Positions 1-10,605 of a DNA stretch of 64,000 nt are shown here, in pieces; position 1 is the stretch's first letter; the number at the start of each line of letters is the position of its first letter. The position numbers were made by a program, and so were the translations under genes. The stretch spans positions 56,918-120,917 of the forward strand of contig PQAL01000027.1 of the NCBI GenBank assembly GCA_003105035.1, written 5' to 3'. The stretch is from Anaerolineales bacterium (GTDB taxonomy: Bacteria > Chloroflexota > Anaerolineae > Anaerolineales > UBA4823). The notes below the pieces were generated by a model, which was not told where the DNA came from, made no database searches, and saw only the letters and a program-made list of their open reading frames with translations.

Positions 1-265
1 CAGGTTTATGTTCACTGCCAGGCTTGATGTGCGATACCGAAAAAACGTCCCGGTCGGACAACCATTACGAATTTTGGGGCATGCAGGCAAGAGCAGGGAG
101 CGCACAGCATTTGCTACCGGGCAGATCATCGGACCAAATGGCGAGATCCTAGCCGAGGCTGAAACAGTGTTGGTTAATGTGCCTGAAGAGATGACCAAAG
201 AGGTCGATTTAGAAGCACTTGGCTGGAAAGTATATGAAGATCCGACCATTAATGATGGAGAGTAG
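1..265 (+). CDS. PaaI/4HBT hotdog-fold thioesterase, C-terminal part (cut by window edge)
   Basis: The reading frame is open to the left edge, and the ATG at 8 is probably internal, because the residues around it (FTARLDVRYRKNVPVG) match the middle beta-strands of PaaI-type hotdog thioesterases, whose domain is usually about 130-150 residues. Such enzymes hydrolyse acyl-CoA thioesters in the cytoplasm. The catalytic N-terminal half lies outside the window, so neither substrate nor active-site residues can be checked. It ends 8 bases before the FAD subunit of a molybdenum hydroxylase and is probably in the same transcript. It may serve breakdown of an aromatic or acyl-CoA substrate, but that is inference. 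Confidence 0.7.
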   Translation, partial: RFMFTARLDVRYRKNVPVGQPLRILGHAGKSRERTAFATGQIIGPNGEILAEAETVLVNVPEEMTKEVDLEALGWKVYEDPTINDGE

Positions 266-273
266 AGGTAACC

Positions 274-1041
274 ATGATCATTGAATATCACCGCCCGAAG
301 ACTATAACTGAAGCACTGGCACTACTGGCAAGAAATGAACCAGTTACATATGCGTTGGGAGGTGGTACCGAATTAAACCAGAACAGCGACGAGAAATATG
401 CTGTCGTCGATCTGCAGGATCTTGGATTAGGTGGTATCGCCATTAAAGGGAACAACTGCGTGGTTGGGGCTACAGCCACCCTGCAGGAAGTGCTGGAATA
501 TAAAGGTTTAGCTGATGACTTATACTGCAGCATCGAGCATGAAGCCAGTTACAATCTACGCCAGATGGCGACAATTGCCGGGACGCTAGTTTCAACAGAT
601 GGAAGGTCTCCATTAACCACCGCTTTGTTAGCGCTTGATGCAAGCCTGGGGATTTTGAGCGCAGTTGACAAAACCAGGCAGGTTCACCTGGGAGAGTGGC
701 TGCTTCAAAGGCATGCTGCGCAAAGGGGAGAAATTATCGGTCAGGTGAGCTGGCCGGTAAATATACAACTGGGATACGAGTACGTGGCGCGCACACCAGC
801 GGATAAGCCCATCGTGTGCGCCGCAGTGGCGATCTGGCCATCCGGGCGGACACGCCTAGCCTTGGGAGGTTGGGGAGCAGCCCCGACATTTGCGTTGGAC
901 GGGCCTGAAGCGGGAGGCATTGAGAATGCCGCCCGCAATGCGTATAGCCAGGCTGGCGATCAATGGGCCAGCGCAGATTACCGGGAAGAGATCGCTGGTA
1001 TCCTAGCACTTCGGTGCCTGGAAAAGCTCAAAAATAACTAG
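274..1041 (+). CDS. Molybdenum hydroxylase FAD-binding subunit (CoxM/CutM family), hydroxylase A
   Basis: At 255 aa it is near the usual 270-290 aa of stand-alone FAD subunits. The N-terminal half carries the FAD pyrophosphate-binding motif (ALGGGTELNQ, about residues 27-36) and a degenerate second FAD segment (ATIAGTLVST, about 104-113; family form TIGGNxA). The C-terminal half resembles the CO dehydrogenase flavoprotein C-terminal domain. The subunit passes electrons from the 2Fe-2S centres to NAD+ or another acceptor. Its likely partner is the fused 2Fe-2S/molybdopterin protein at 3910-6915, which lacks a FAD domain; two unrelated genes separate them on the same strand. The first motif is conserved and the second less so, so FAD binding is likely but not certain. 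Confidence 0.85.
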   Translation: MIIEYHRPKTITEALALLARNEPVTYALGGGTELNQNSDEKYAVVDLQDLGLGGIAIKGNNCVVGATATLQEVLEYKGLADDLYCSIEHEASYNLRQMATIAGTLVSTDGRSPLTTALLALDASLGILSAVDKTRQVHLGEWLLQRHAAQRGEIIGQVSWPVNIQLGYEYVARTPADKPIVCAAVAIWPSGRTRLALGGWGAAPTFALDGPEAGGIENAARNAYSQAGDQWASADYREEIAGILALRCLEKLKNN

Positions 1042-1109
1042 CCTCCTGAAAAGATGTCTTGCATGAAGATGGATCGAAAAAAATATTGTGTTTATTGTAG
1101 CGAAGCTGA

Positions 1110-2249
<1,140 letters not shown>

Positions 2250-2258
2250 TGAGGAGTT

Positions 2259-3899
2259 ATGAAGAAGTATATTGGCTTAATCATCGGGATCTTAATCTGC
2301 CTGGCTGTGATCGGTGCTTCCTATTATTGGGCTACCAGTCTGATGGATTCTGTATATGCCTACCGATCACCACTGCGCTACACACCCCCTCAACCGGGTG
2401 AGAACCTTGGAAAACCAATCCCGCGCAGCCTGGTCATCGTTTTGATTGATGCTTTACGGTATGACACATCGATGAATGCAGATGTGATGCCGTTCCTCAA
2501 TCAACTAAGAAGCGAAGGAGCGTCGGCGTTGATGCACAGCCGACCCCCTTCATACTCTGAACCTGGATACTCGGTCTTATTAACTGGTGCATGGCCTGAT
2601 CTCAGTGATGGACCAGCCATCAACCTGGATTACGCCGATATCCCCACTTTTACCCAGGATAATATTTACTCAGCCGCACACAGAGCTGGCCTGAGCACAG
2701 CCATCTCAGCGTTCAATTGGTTTGAAAAGCTTGTCCCCCAACAAGCTGTAACTGCAAGTTTTTATACCGCGGGAGAAGACCAGGTTGCAGATCAACAGGT
2801 TGTTGAGGCTGCCTTGCCCTGGCTGCGAAATGGCAATTACCAGCTGGTGCTTATCCATATCGACCAGGTTGATTACGCGGGTCATCACGAAGGCGGCCCG
2901 ATTGACCTACGTTGGGATGAAGCTGCATCCAGAGCGGATGCTTTACTCAAAGAGATTGCCACTACGATGGACCTGACGCAGGATACCCTGCTGGTTCTGA
3001 GTGATCACGGACAAATTGATATTGGTGGTCATGGAGGTCAGGATCCCATTGTCTTACGGGAGCCATTTGTCCTGGCAGGCAAGGGTGTTATCCAGGGAGA
3101 GTATAGTGATGTGCAGATGGTGGATGTTGCCCCCACACTGGCGGCAATCCTGGGAACCAATATCCCGGCTACAAGCCAGGGGCACGTGCTCATCTCTATG
3201 TTTGACTTTTCACTAGACAAGGTCGGCGCGATCAACGCTGCTTTAGCTGCCCAACAAGCCCAGCTAGCATTGGCATACCAGGATGCGATTGGTCAGCCAG
3301 TCAAAGTCGCTGCGAGTGAAGACGTCGTCACTGCTACCCAAAAGGCGATGGCTGCAGCCGAGAGCACAAAGCTCACCAACGAAAGAATCCCGCGTGGGAT
3401 TGTTGCGTTTGTTGTAATTTTAGGGTTGCTGGTCCTAGCTGGCTGGTATGCCGGACCAAATTATTGCTGGATGGTGCTTGGCGTGGTTAGTTACCTGGTG
3501 ATCTTTAATATAAAATATCTGTTCATTGATCAAAAAACGTATTCACTTAGCTCAGTCATTGATGCTACCAACCTGATCACTTCAACAGCATTAACCACTT
3601 TGTTGGCACTATTTTTGGGCTGGTTATTGGTGATCCTGGGTACTAGAATTTATCACCTTAAACCTCGCAAGGCGGCAGAGCTGACCATGAAATTTGTTCT
3701 GGTAGCCCTGTCCTTCCTGGCAGTGCCGATATTTTTCAACTACTTTATTGACGGAGCTGTTGTGACCTGGGTGTTACCCAATTTCTTATTTAGCTTCTTA
3801 GGGTTGATATTTTTGATCCAAGCGCTAGTTGTGGCCTTGATCGGCCTTTTCCTGACAGGAATATCACCCTTGCTGGGGTATTTTTCACAGGGAAAATAA
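2259..3899 (+). CDS. Membrane-anchored alkaline-phosphatase-superfamily phosphotransferase/phosphodiesterase
   Basis: A 546-aa protein with an N-terminal transmembrane segment (about residues 5-27), an extracytoplasmic alkaline-phosphatase-superfamily domain (about 55-320) and several C-terminal transmembrane helices (from about 375). Metal-site motifs are visible: LIDALRYD, a Ser/Thr-rich nucleophile region ending in LLTGAWP, DQVDYAGHH, LSDHGQ and GGHGG. This resembles the catalytic part of GPI ethanolamine-phosphate transferases (PIG-N/O/G type) and bacterial nucleotide-pyrophosphatase-like enzymes. It may transfer or remove a phospho-head group on a lipid or surface glycan. A GAGG site lies before the ATG, which is 9 bases after the methyltransferase stop. 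The substrate cannot be told from sequence. Confidence 0.8.
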   Translation: MKKYIGLIIGILICLAVIGASYYWATSLMDSVYAYRSPLRYTPPQPGENLGKPIPRSLVIVLIDALRYDTSMNADVMPFLNQLRSEGASALMHSRPPSYSEPGYSVLLTGAWPDLSDGPAINLDYADIPTFTQDNIYSAAHRAGLSTAISAFNWFEKLVPQQAVTASFYTAGEDQVADQQVVEAALPWLRNGNYQLVLIHIDQVDYAGHHEGGPIDLRWDEAASRADALLKEIATTMDLTQDTLLVLSDHGQIDIGGHGGQDPIVLREPFVLAGKGVIQGEYSDVQMVDVAPTLAAILGTNIPATSQGHVLISMFDFSLDKVGAINAALAAQQAQLALAYQDAIGQPVKVAASEDVVTATQKAMAAAESTKLTNERIPRGIVAFVVILGLLVLAGWYAGPNYCWMVLGVVSYLVIFNIKYLFIDQKTYSLSSVIDATNLITSTALTTLLALFLGWLLVILGTRIYHLKPRKAAELTMKFVLVALSFLAVPIFFNYFIDGAVVTWVLPNFLFSFLGLIFLIQALVVALIGLFLTGISPLLGYFSQGK

Positions 3900-3909
3900 A
3901 TTTGGAGAT

Positions 3910-6900
3910 ATGATGGATATCACGCTTAATATAAATGGTATACCTCGACAATTAATTATTCAGCCCGGTGATACCCTGCTAAAGTCTTTACGGGATCTCG
4001 GGTTGCATGGGGCGAAACATGGTTGTGAAAGTGGTGATTGTGGAGCATGTACCGTGTTGCTGGATGGAAAACCCGTCAATTCATGCCTGGTCCTGGCTGC
4101 CCAGGCAGTGGGGCATAAGATCCAAACCATCGAAGCTTTGGGAGAGCATCCTGAACAAGGATGGAAAGCCAGCCCGGGTTTACATCCGATCCAAATGGCG
4201 TTTGCGGTAAACGGGGCGATCCAATGTGGTTACTGTACTCCAGGTCAGATCCTGGCAGCCAAGCATTTGTTGGACAATAACCCCGACCCAACCGAGGCAG
4301 AGGTCCGGCAGGCAATCTCAGGGGTGTTGTGCCGTTGTACGGGGTATGACAAGCCTGTGCGAGCCATACTCTATGCAGCCAAAGTCTTGCGAGACAGAAA
4401 GACCGAAACGGGTACTGATGACAAAAAATCGACTGTATTGAATGCGGGTGAATACGATCAGCTGGTCAAAGAATGCCTGCCGAAGCTCATTCCGATCAAA
4501 GAAGCAGCAGCTTTCCAACGGGTTGGTAAACCGGAGATCAAGATTGATGCGTTCAAGCTAACCCAAGGAAAACCATCGTTTACGGCTGATATCGATTTAA
4601 AGGATTTGTTGGTTGCCAGGGTGCTGCATAGCCCATACGTCCACGCACGCATTACAAACATTGATACCACACAGGCGCAGGCGCTTCCAGGAGTTGCAGC
4701 GGTGTTGACGTGGAAGGACATCCCACGCGTGGCTTACTCAACTGCCGGGCAATCCGATCCCATCCCTGGACCGTTGGATTCATTTTCGCTGGATAACAAG
4801 GTGCGTTTTGTGGGTGACCGGGTAGCATTCGTGGCAGCAGAAACCGAAGCCATCGCTGATGAGGCCATAAAGCTGATCAAGGTTGAGTATGAAAAGCTCC
4901 CTGCATTGCTGGATCCTGGGGAGGCGATGAATCCTGGTGCACCGATTTTGCATGACGAAGTGGATTATGTTAATTTCGCCGGATCTGACCCGAACAAGAA
5001 CCTGGCCGCAGAAATAAGAATCGATATCGGCGATGTTGAGCAAGGCTTCAAAGAAGCCGATCATGTGATCGAAGCGGATTACGAAGTTCCAAAAGTACAG
5101 CAGGCTGCCATCGAACCACATGTCGTTGTCACTTACTGGGATGAAGATGACCGCCTGGTCATCCGCACGAGCACGCAAGTACCCTTCCATGCTCGGAGAA
5201 TGCTGGCACCAGTCTTGGGTTTGCCAGCCAAGCGTATCAGGGTGATCAAACCCCGCATCGGTGGGGGATTCGGCGGGAAACAGGAAGTGCTGATTGAGGA
5301 TGTAGCTGCCCACCTCACCATCGCCACACGAAGGCCAGTAATATTCGAATACACACGCGTAGAAGAATTCACGGCCTCGCGTTCCCGCCATCCAATGCGC
5401 ATCCATATGAAGACAGGGGTGAAGCATGACGGTACGATCACTGCTAATGCCATGCATGTCTTGACCGACACGGGTGCTTATGGCTGTCATGCGCTTACCG
5501 TCACCGGCAACACTGGGCACAAGGCCATGGCGCTCTATGTGGGTGATGGAAAATATCGCCAGACGCCCAATATTCGCTTTTATGCTGATATCGTCTATAC
5601 CAACCACCCACCTGCGGGTGCTTATCGCGGTTACGGTGTACCGCAAGGCTTTTGGGCTGTTGACCGCCACATGGAAAAAATCGCCCAGATGCTCGGGCTT
5701 GACCCGATCGATTTCCGATTGAAAAATGCCCTGCATGCCGGTGAGATGCAGCCGTTCAGTACGGCCTGGAGCGAAGGACGAGCGCCGCGACCGGAGATGA
5801 TCCGGAGCTGCGGGCTAGTTGAGTGCGCCAGGCAGGGCCAACAGGCTATCGAATGGGAAAAGAAATATAACGTGAAGGATTGGCACCAGGTGCCTGGAAA
5901 ACCTCACCTGCGAAAGGGGATTGGCGCTGCCCTGGTCATGCAAGGTACGGCGATCCCTTACCTCGATATGGGGGGAGCTAGCATCAAGATCAATGATGAC
6001 GGCTCGTTTAATTTACTGGTCGGCGCAACCGACCTTGGGACAGGCTCCGATACTGTGCTGGGGCAGCTGGCTGCAGAAGTATTGGGTGTTCCCTTGGAAG
6101 ATGTGATCGTCTATTCGTCAGACACCGATTTTACTCCCTTTGATAAAGGTGCCTACGCATCCAGCACCACCTATATATCGGGGATGGCGGTGGTGAAGGC
6201 GGCCAGGCAGGTAGCTGAGAGGATCAAAGCCAGGGCAACCTTGCTGCTTAATAACGATCAACCGGCTGTGAAGGTGGAACCAGAAGCGATCAAGCTACTG
6301 GATCGATACGCAATCGCACCGGACGGGCGCAAGATATCATTGGCAGAAATCGCACTGGATAGCCTGCATCATGCCGAGCAAGAGCAAATCATGGCTGTGG
6401 CATCGTATTACTCACCCAACGCACCGACTCCTTTTGAAGCCCAATTTGCAGAGATCACCCTGGATATCGAGACTGGCATGGTCACTGCCGATAAACTTGT
6501 TTCGGCGGTCGATTCGGGGATCATTGTGAACCCGCTGACTGCCTCCGGACAAATCGAAGGTGGCATGACCCAGGCGCTGGGGTATGCTCTGTGCGAAGAA
6601 ATGGTTTATGATGAGAACGGAAAACCTCGGGAATGCGATTTTTCCGATTACCACATCTACCAGGCGCATGAGGTGCCTGATTTACAGACAATTTTTGTGG
6701 AAACATTTGAAACGAGCCATCCTTACGGAGTAAAAGCCGTCGCAGAAATCCCGATGGATGGGATTGCCCCGGCAGTTGCCAACGCCGTAATGGATGCCAG
6801 CCGTGCCATAGCTGGGGGAAGTGGTGTAAATATCGATCAAAATCCACTCACGCCCGAAAAGGTATGGAAAGCGATTAAAACGAGCAATTTAAACCACAAT

Positions 6901-6915
6901 CCTGGCGAACCGTAG
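3910..6915 (+). CDS. Molybdenum hydroxylase A: fused 2Fe-2S and molybdopterin-binding subunit (aldehyde oxidoreductase-like)
   Basis: At 1001 aa it combines two usually separate subunits. Residues 1-165 are the iron-sulfur part: a plant-type 2Fe-2S domain (GCESGDCGACTVLLDG) and a helical second cluster domain (CGYCTPG, CRCTG). Residues from about 200 are the molybdopterin domains, with GGGFGGKQE, AYRGYGVPQG and AVAEIPMDG; the Glu of the last matches the catalytic base region (GVGE in xanthine oxidase relatives). The order resembles Desulfovibrio aldehyde oxidoreductase MOP, but an FAD subunit is available at 274-1041. It hydroxylates an aldehyde, N-heterocycle or aromatic substrate with water as oxygen source. 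Two ATGs (3910, 3913) follow GGAG at 3902. The C-terminal region is complete. Confidence 0.92.
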   Translation: MMDITLNINGIPRQLIIQPGDTLLKSLRDLGLHGAKHGCESGDCGACTVLLDGKPVNSCLVLAAQAVGHKIQTIEALGEHPEQGWKASPGLHPIQMAFAVNGAIQCGYCTPGQILAAKHLLDNNPDPTEAEVRQAISGVLCRCTGYDKPVRAILYAAKVLRDRKTETGTDDKKSTVLNAGEYDQLVKECLPKLIPIKEAAAFQRVGKPEIKIDAFKLTQGKPSFTADIDLKDLLVARVLHSPYVHARITNIDTTQAQALPGVAAVLTWKDIPRVAYSTAGQSDPIPGPLDSFSLDNKVRFVGDRVAFVAAETEAIADEAIKLIKVEYEKLPALLDPGEAMNPGAPILHDEVDYVNFAGSDPNKNLAAEIRIDIGDVEQGFKEADHVIEADYEVPKVQQAAIEPHVVVTYWDEDDRLVIRTSTQVPFHARRMLAPVLGLPAKRIRVIKPRIGGGFGGKQEVLIEDVAAHLTIATRRPVIFEYTRVEEFTASRSRHPMRIHMKTGVKHDGTITANAMHVLTDTGAYGCHALTVTGNTGHKAMALYVGDGKYRQTPNIRFYADIVYTNHPPAGAYRGYGVPQGFWAVDRHMEKIAQMLGLDPIDFRLKNALHAGEMQPFSTAWSEGRAPRPEMIRSCGLVECARQGQQAIEWEKKYNVKDWHQVPGKPHLRKGIGAALVMQGTAIPYLDMGGASIKINDDGSFNLLVGATDLGTGSDTVLGQLAAEVLGVPLEDVIVYSSDTDFTPFDKGAYASSTTYISGMAVVKAARQVAERIKARATLLLNNDQPAVKVEPEAIKLLDRYAIAPDGRKISLAEIALDSLHHAEQEQIMAVASYYSPNAPTPFEAQFAEITLDIETGMVTADKLVSAVDSGIIVNPLTASGQIEGGMTQALGYALCEEMVYDENGKPRECDFSDYHIYQAHEVPDLQTIFVETFETSHPYGVKAVAEIPMDGIAPAVANAVMDASRAIAGGSGVNIDQNPLTPEKVWKAIKTSNLNHNPGEP

Positions 6916-6960
6916 GCATTATATACCAGGCAGGGAATTGGAAAACTACCGTGGAAGAGA

Positions 6961-8319
6961 ATGGATGAGGTTATGGCAGATCGAGTATACGTCATCGGTC
7001 ACGTAAACCCAGATACAGATTCAATCGCGGCAGCCATGGGATATGCCTGGCTGCTGCGTGAACGTGATGGCATGGATACAATCGCTGCCCGGGCGGGAGC
7101 AATCAATCCTCAAACAACGTGGATCTTGAAACGCCTGGGGTTGGAACCGCCATTCCTGCTGACGGATGCATCGCCGCGCTTTGAGGCCGTGTGCCACCGG
7201 TTGGATAGCATTACGCCTGATTGCCCGCTCAGGGATGCCTGGGTGATCGCCAGCCGTACTGGCGGGGTCGCACCAGTGGTCTCCGAGGACGGCACGCCAG
7301 TTGGTTTAATCACCGGTTTCAGCTTATTCCAGTACCTAAGCAAGCTGGTTGGACCGCACCCGGAACGGCGCGAGATGCAGATTACTGACCTGCTAAATCA
7401 GAATTGCCTGGAAGCCTGCGACAATAAGGTGCCATGTTTTCAATCCACCACCAGGATCCGCGATGTGATTTCGCGTGTGTTGCGTGAGGAATACAACGAA
7501 TTTCTGGTCGTCGACGACAAGGGGCATTACCTGGGGGTGACCCACCAGAGAGACGTGCTCAATCCGCCGCGCATCAAAGTGATTCTGGTGGATCATAATG
7601 AGCCAGGACAGGCGCTGGGAGCCTTGGAGGAGGCTGAGTTAATCGAAATTCTCGATCATCACCGGTTAGGGAACCATTCTACCCACATCCCAATTCGCTT
7701 TACGGTTGACATTGTGGGTAGCACGAGCACGCTTATCTCAGAGAGGATCGAAGACACTGGATTGAGCGCGCCTCCGCAAATTGCTGGGATGCTGCTGGCA
7801 GGATTAATGTCGGATACCCTGGTACTCACCTCGCCGACGACAACACCTCGAGACCGGGAGGCAGCAGAACGCCTGGCGCGCTGGGCATTTAAACGACCGA
7901 GCCCACTGGCCGGTGAGTCGATCCAAAGCTATGGGCAAGCCATTATTCAGGCGGGCGTTGGGCTGGAATCACGCGACGCAATGGATATCGTCACCACTGA
8001 CTTAAAGCTCTACCAAGCTGGTGGATTAAATTTTGCCATCGCACAGGCGGAGGTCACCAACCTGATGCAATTATCTGACAACCTGGAGCGTGTGACTACC
8101 GCACTAAAGGCCTTACAGATACAGCGTGGGATGGATTTTGCCATGCTTATGGTGACTGATGTGGTGGGGAACTCCAGCCGGCTGGTTTTGGTCAATCCGC
8201 CCCCGTTGCTGGATGATCTGCCGTATCCACACCTACCAGATGGTACGTTACAGGCAGAAGGAGTGGTATCACGGAAAAAGCAATTGCTGCCCGTGGTGTT
8301 GGGTTTATTAGAAGAATAA
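6961..8319 (+). CDS. ppaC: Manganese-dependent inorganic pyrophosphatase, family II, with CBS domains
   Basis: A 452-aa DHH-family pyrophosphatase that hydrolyses PPi to phosphate in the cytoplasm. Family II motifs are present: GHVNPDTDSIAAA near the N-terminus, VDHNE, LDHHRLGN, and the C-terminal SRKKQ motif of the DHHA2 domain. Between the first motif and VDHNE sits an insert of about 130 residues with two CBS repeats (APVVSEDGTPVGLITG and EFLVVDDKGHYLGVTH), the adenine-nucleotide-regulated form known from clostridia. The DRTGG domain that some homologues carry between the CBS repeats is not apparent. A second ATG at 6973 is an alternative start. It lies among the molybdenum hydroxylase genes, possibly just as a housekeeping gene. 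Confidence 0.93.
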   Translation: MDEVMADRVYVIGHVNPDTDSIAAAMGYAWLLRERDGMDTIAARAGAINPQTTWILKRLGLEPPFLLTDASPRFEAVCHRLDSITPDCPLRDAWVIASRTGGVAPVVSEDGTPVGLITGFSLFQYLSKLVGPHPERREMQITDLLNQNCLEACDNKVPCFQSTTRIRDVISRVLREEYNEFLVVDDKGHYLGVTHQRDVLNPPRIKVILVDHNEPGQALGALEEAELIEILDHHRLGNHSTHIPIRFTVDIVGSTSTLISERIEDTGLSAPPQIAGMLLAGLMSDTLVLTSPTTTPRDREAAERLARWAFKRPSPLAGESIQSYGQAIIQAGVGLESRDAMDIVTTDLKLYQAGGLNFAIAQAEVTNLMQLSDNLERVTTALKALQIQRGMDFAMLMVTDVVGNSSRLVLVNPPPLLDDLPYPHLPDGTLQAEGVVSRKKQLLPVVLGLLEE

Positions 8320-8329
8320 TCGAGATAGC

Positions 8330-8335
8330 TATAAT
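8330..8335 (+). promoter_or_regulatory. -10 element of xdhC, nearly leaderless
   Basis: TATAAT lies 14 bases before the xdhC ATG (8350). No Shine-Dalgarno sequence is present between them. The -35 region is weak (TTAGAA at 8308-8313, 16-base spacer). Transcription would start near 8342, leaving a leader of about 8 bases. Confidence 0.5.
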
Positions 8336-8349
8336 ATTACTGAGTAAAT

Positions 8350-9114
8350 ATGTCAATCTTTAAATCACTGGTTGAACTTGAAGACAGGAATGGTGCTGGT
8401 GCTCTGTGTACCATTATTCAGAGTAAAGGCTCGACGCCGCGCCATGTGAGCAGCAAGATGCTGGTATACCCGGATGGGCACATCACTGGAACGGTAGGTG
8501 GGGGTGAAGTGGAGAATCGGGTAATCAAGGAAGCGATCAAAGCAATCGCAGACAAAAAGCCTAGATTGCTGTCTTATAATATGGCTGACCCCGAGCGCGG
8601 AGATCCTGGCGTGTGCGGGGGTCAATTGGAGATTTACGTGGAACCGATCATCCCAAAACCAGTAATGGTGGTCATAGGAGCTGGTCATGTAGGCAAGGCC
8701 GTTGCTCACCTGGCAAAGTGGCTTGGTTTTATCGTGGCAGTCAATGACGATAGAAGCGAATTCTGCAACCCTGAAGCGGTTCCGGATGGGGATTTCTTTT
8801 ATGCAATGCCGATGGAAGAACTTGCCAGCAAAATGGAGATCACCCCATGGACTTATATCGTGCTGACGACGCGCGGGGTGGATGTTGATATTAAGGGGTT
8901 GCCATCCTTATTAAAATCTGAGGCCTGCTATATCGGCGTGATTGGATCGAAGCGAAGGTGGGCCACTACGACGAAAAAGCTAGTGGAAGACGGGGTAGCT
9001 TACGAATTGATCGATAAAGTACACTCTCCCATCGGGTTGGAAATCCACGCTGAGACGCCTGAAGAAATTGCGGTCAGCATCATGGCAGAGATCATCGCGT
9101 TATACCAGCAATAA
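8350..9114 (+). CDS. xdhC: XdhC/CoxI-family molybdenum hydroxylase maturation factor
   Basis: A 254-aa protein with the XdhC N-terminal domain (SKGSTPRHVSSKMLV, GTVGGGEVE, about residues 25-60, and GDPGVCGG near 88) and a C-terminal Rossmann domain (VVIGAGHVGKA, about 107-117, and VIGSKRR). XdhC proteins bind the molybdenum cofactor, assist its sulfuration and deliver it to the large subunit of xanthine-dehydrogenase-type enzymes. It lies just before the FAD/2Fe-2S fusion of hydroxylase B (12-base gap), so the two are probably co-transcribed. A TATAAT lies only 14 bases upstream of the ATG with no ribosome-binding site, suggesting its own promoter and a nearly leaderless message. Confidence 0.93.
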   Translation: MSIFKSLVELEDRNGAGALCTIIQSKGSTPRHVSSKMLVYPDGHITGTVGGGEVENRVIKEAIKAIADKKPRLLSYNMADPERGDPGVCGGQLEIYVEPIIPKPVMVVIGAGHVGKAVAHLAKWLGFIVAVNDDRSEFCNPEAVPDGDFFYAMPMEELASKMEITPWTYIVLTTRGVDVDIKGLPSLLKSEACYIGVIGSKRRWATTTKKLVEDGVAYELIDKVHSPIGLEIHAETPEEIAVSIMAEIIALYQQ

Positions 9115-9125
9115 TTGAGGATTTT

Positions 9126-10565
9126 ATGTGGAAAAACTATCATACCGTCATTTCTACCGAAGAAACCATTCAAATCCTAGAGAGTGAAGGACAGACAGCC
9201 CGCATCATTGCGGGTGCGACAGATCTAATGCTGGAAATGGAGCGGGGAGTACGAAAAGGAATAGATACATTAATAGATATCTCGCGCATACCAGGCCTGG
9301 ACCAAATCCGGTTGGATGAGCACGGTGTAATCCACCTCGGTCCACTGGTTACGCATGGGCAATGTGCGGCTTCCAAGTTGATCATTGAACAGGCATTTCC
9401 CCTGGCAAAAGCTTGCATCGAAGTGGGAGCACCTCAAATCAGGAACCGGGGTACGATTGCTGGGAACTTGATCACTGCTTCACCAGCCAATGACACGATC
9501 CCTCCGTTGATGGCCTTGAAAGCCCAGATCGTATTGGAATCTGCCCGTGGAAAGAGGACAGTCGCCCTGGCAGATTTTTACCTGGGTGTCAGGCGGACAG
9601 TGATGCAGCCGGATGAGATGCTGGTGGATATTTGGTTCCCAACATTAACTGCCCAGCAGAGAGGGACTTTTTATAAACTAGGCTTGAGAAAAGCACAGGC
9701 AATTTCCCTGGTGAACGCAGCAGTGGTCCTGTTATTTTCCGAAGGTAAGGTGACAGAGGCTTCGATTACCCTTGGGGCAGTTGCTCCAGTGATCGTACAC
9801 GCCAAAGCAGCCGAAGAATTTTTAATAGGGAAAGTTCTGGATGAAGACACGATTCAGAAAGCCGCAGAGCTAGCGCAATCAGCTGCGAAACCGATCGATG
9901 ATATCCGCAGCTCAGGTGAATATCGAAATGAGATGGTGCGAGTATGTACCAGGCGCATTCTGAGTCAGCTGGCGAATCATGAAGAACGAAGAGGATATCC
10001 TGCGCATCCCATCATGCTGAGGGCATGCACTGATCGGCATGGATATCATTTTAATAAGTGCGAAAACCTCGCCCAGAGCATCCAACATTCAACGGTGACC
10101 ATGCTTCCTGCGATTGAAACAACCATCAATGGTAAGCGTTACACCTTCACTTCGGGGCATAAAAAATCACTGTTAAGATTGTTACGAGAGGAAGCTGGCA
10201 TGATTGGTACTAAGGAAGGCTGCGCTGAAGGAGAATGCGGTGCATGTACAGTTTTCCTGGATGGAATGGCAGTGATGAGCTGCCTCGTGCCAGCAGTTCG
10301 GGCACACGGAGCCCAAATCGTGACCATTGAGGGCATCATGAAGGAAGGAATGCTGCACCCCGTCCAGCAGGCATTCATCGATAAAGGTGCAGTGCAATGC
10401 GGTTACTGCACGCCAGGTTTCATCATGTCGTCGGTCATGCTCCTGGATGAAATGAAATCTCCCACGCGCGATGAGATCAAGCAAGCCATCAGCGGGAACT
10501 TATGCCGGTGCACGGGTTACTATTCGATCGTGGCTGCTGTCGAACAAGCTGCACAAGCTAATTGA
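9126..10565 (+). CDS. Molybdenum hydroxylase B: fused FAD-binding and 2Fe-2S subunit
   Basis: A 479-aa fusion. Residues 1-290 form a CoxM-type FAD subunit with IIAGATDLM (about 28-36) and the second FAD motif NRGTIAGNL (about 107-115). Residues about 320-479 form a CoxS-type iron-sulfur subunit with GCAEGECGACTVFLDG, CGYCTPG and CRCTGYY, which bind two 2Fe-2S clusters. No molybdopterin domain is present, so it needs a large subunit; the stand-alone one at 20566-22755 is the best candidate. This order is the reverse of hydroxylase A, where 2Fe-2S is fused to the molybdopterin subunit. The linker at about 285-320 is poorly conserved. GAGGA precedes the ATG. Confidence 0.93.
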   Translation: MWKNYHTVISTEETIQILESEGQTARIIAGATDLMLEMERGVRKGIDTLIDISRIPGLDQIRLDEHGVIHLGPLVTHGQCAASKLIIEQAFPLAKACIEVGAPQIRNRGTIAGNLITASPANDTIPPLMALKAQIVLESARGKRTVALADFYLGVRRTVMQPDEMLVDIWFPTLTAQQRGTFYKLGLRKAQAISLVNAAVVLLFSEGKVTEASITLGAVAPVIVHAKAAEEFLIGKVLDEDTIQKAAELAQSAAKPIDDIRSSGEYRNEMVRVCTRRILSQLANHEERRGYPAHPIMLRACTDRHGYHFNKCENLAQSIQHSTVTMLPAIETTINGKRYTFTSGHKKSLLRLLREEAGMIGTKEGCAEGECGACTVFLDGMAVMSCLVPAVRAHGAQIVTIEGIMKEGMLHPVQQAFIDKGAVQCGYCTPGFIMSSVMLLDEMKSPTRDEIKQAISGNLCRCTGYYSIVAAVEQAAQAN

Positions 10566-10605
10566 GCGGACCAATCAACCGCACCGATAAAAACGGAGGT
10601 GGATC

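Noticed and set aside
4780..5736. Long minus-strand open frame (318 codons)
   Set aside because: It lies wholly antisense to the well-supported molybdopterin domain of hydroxylase A and its translation matches nothing.
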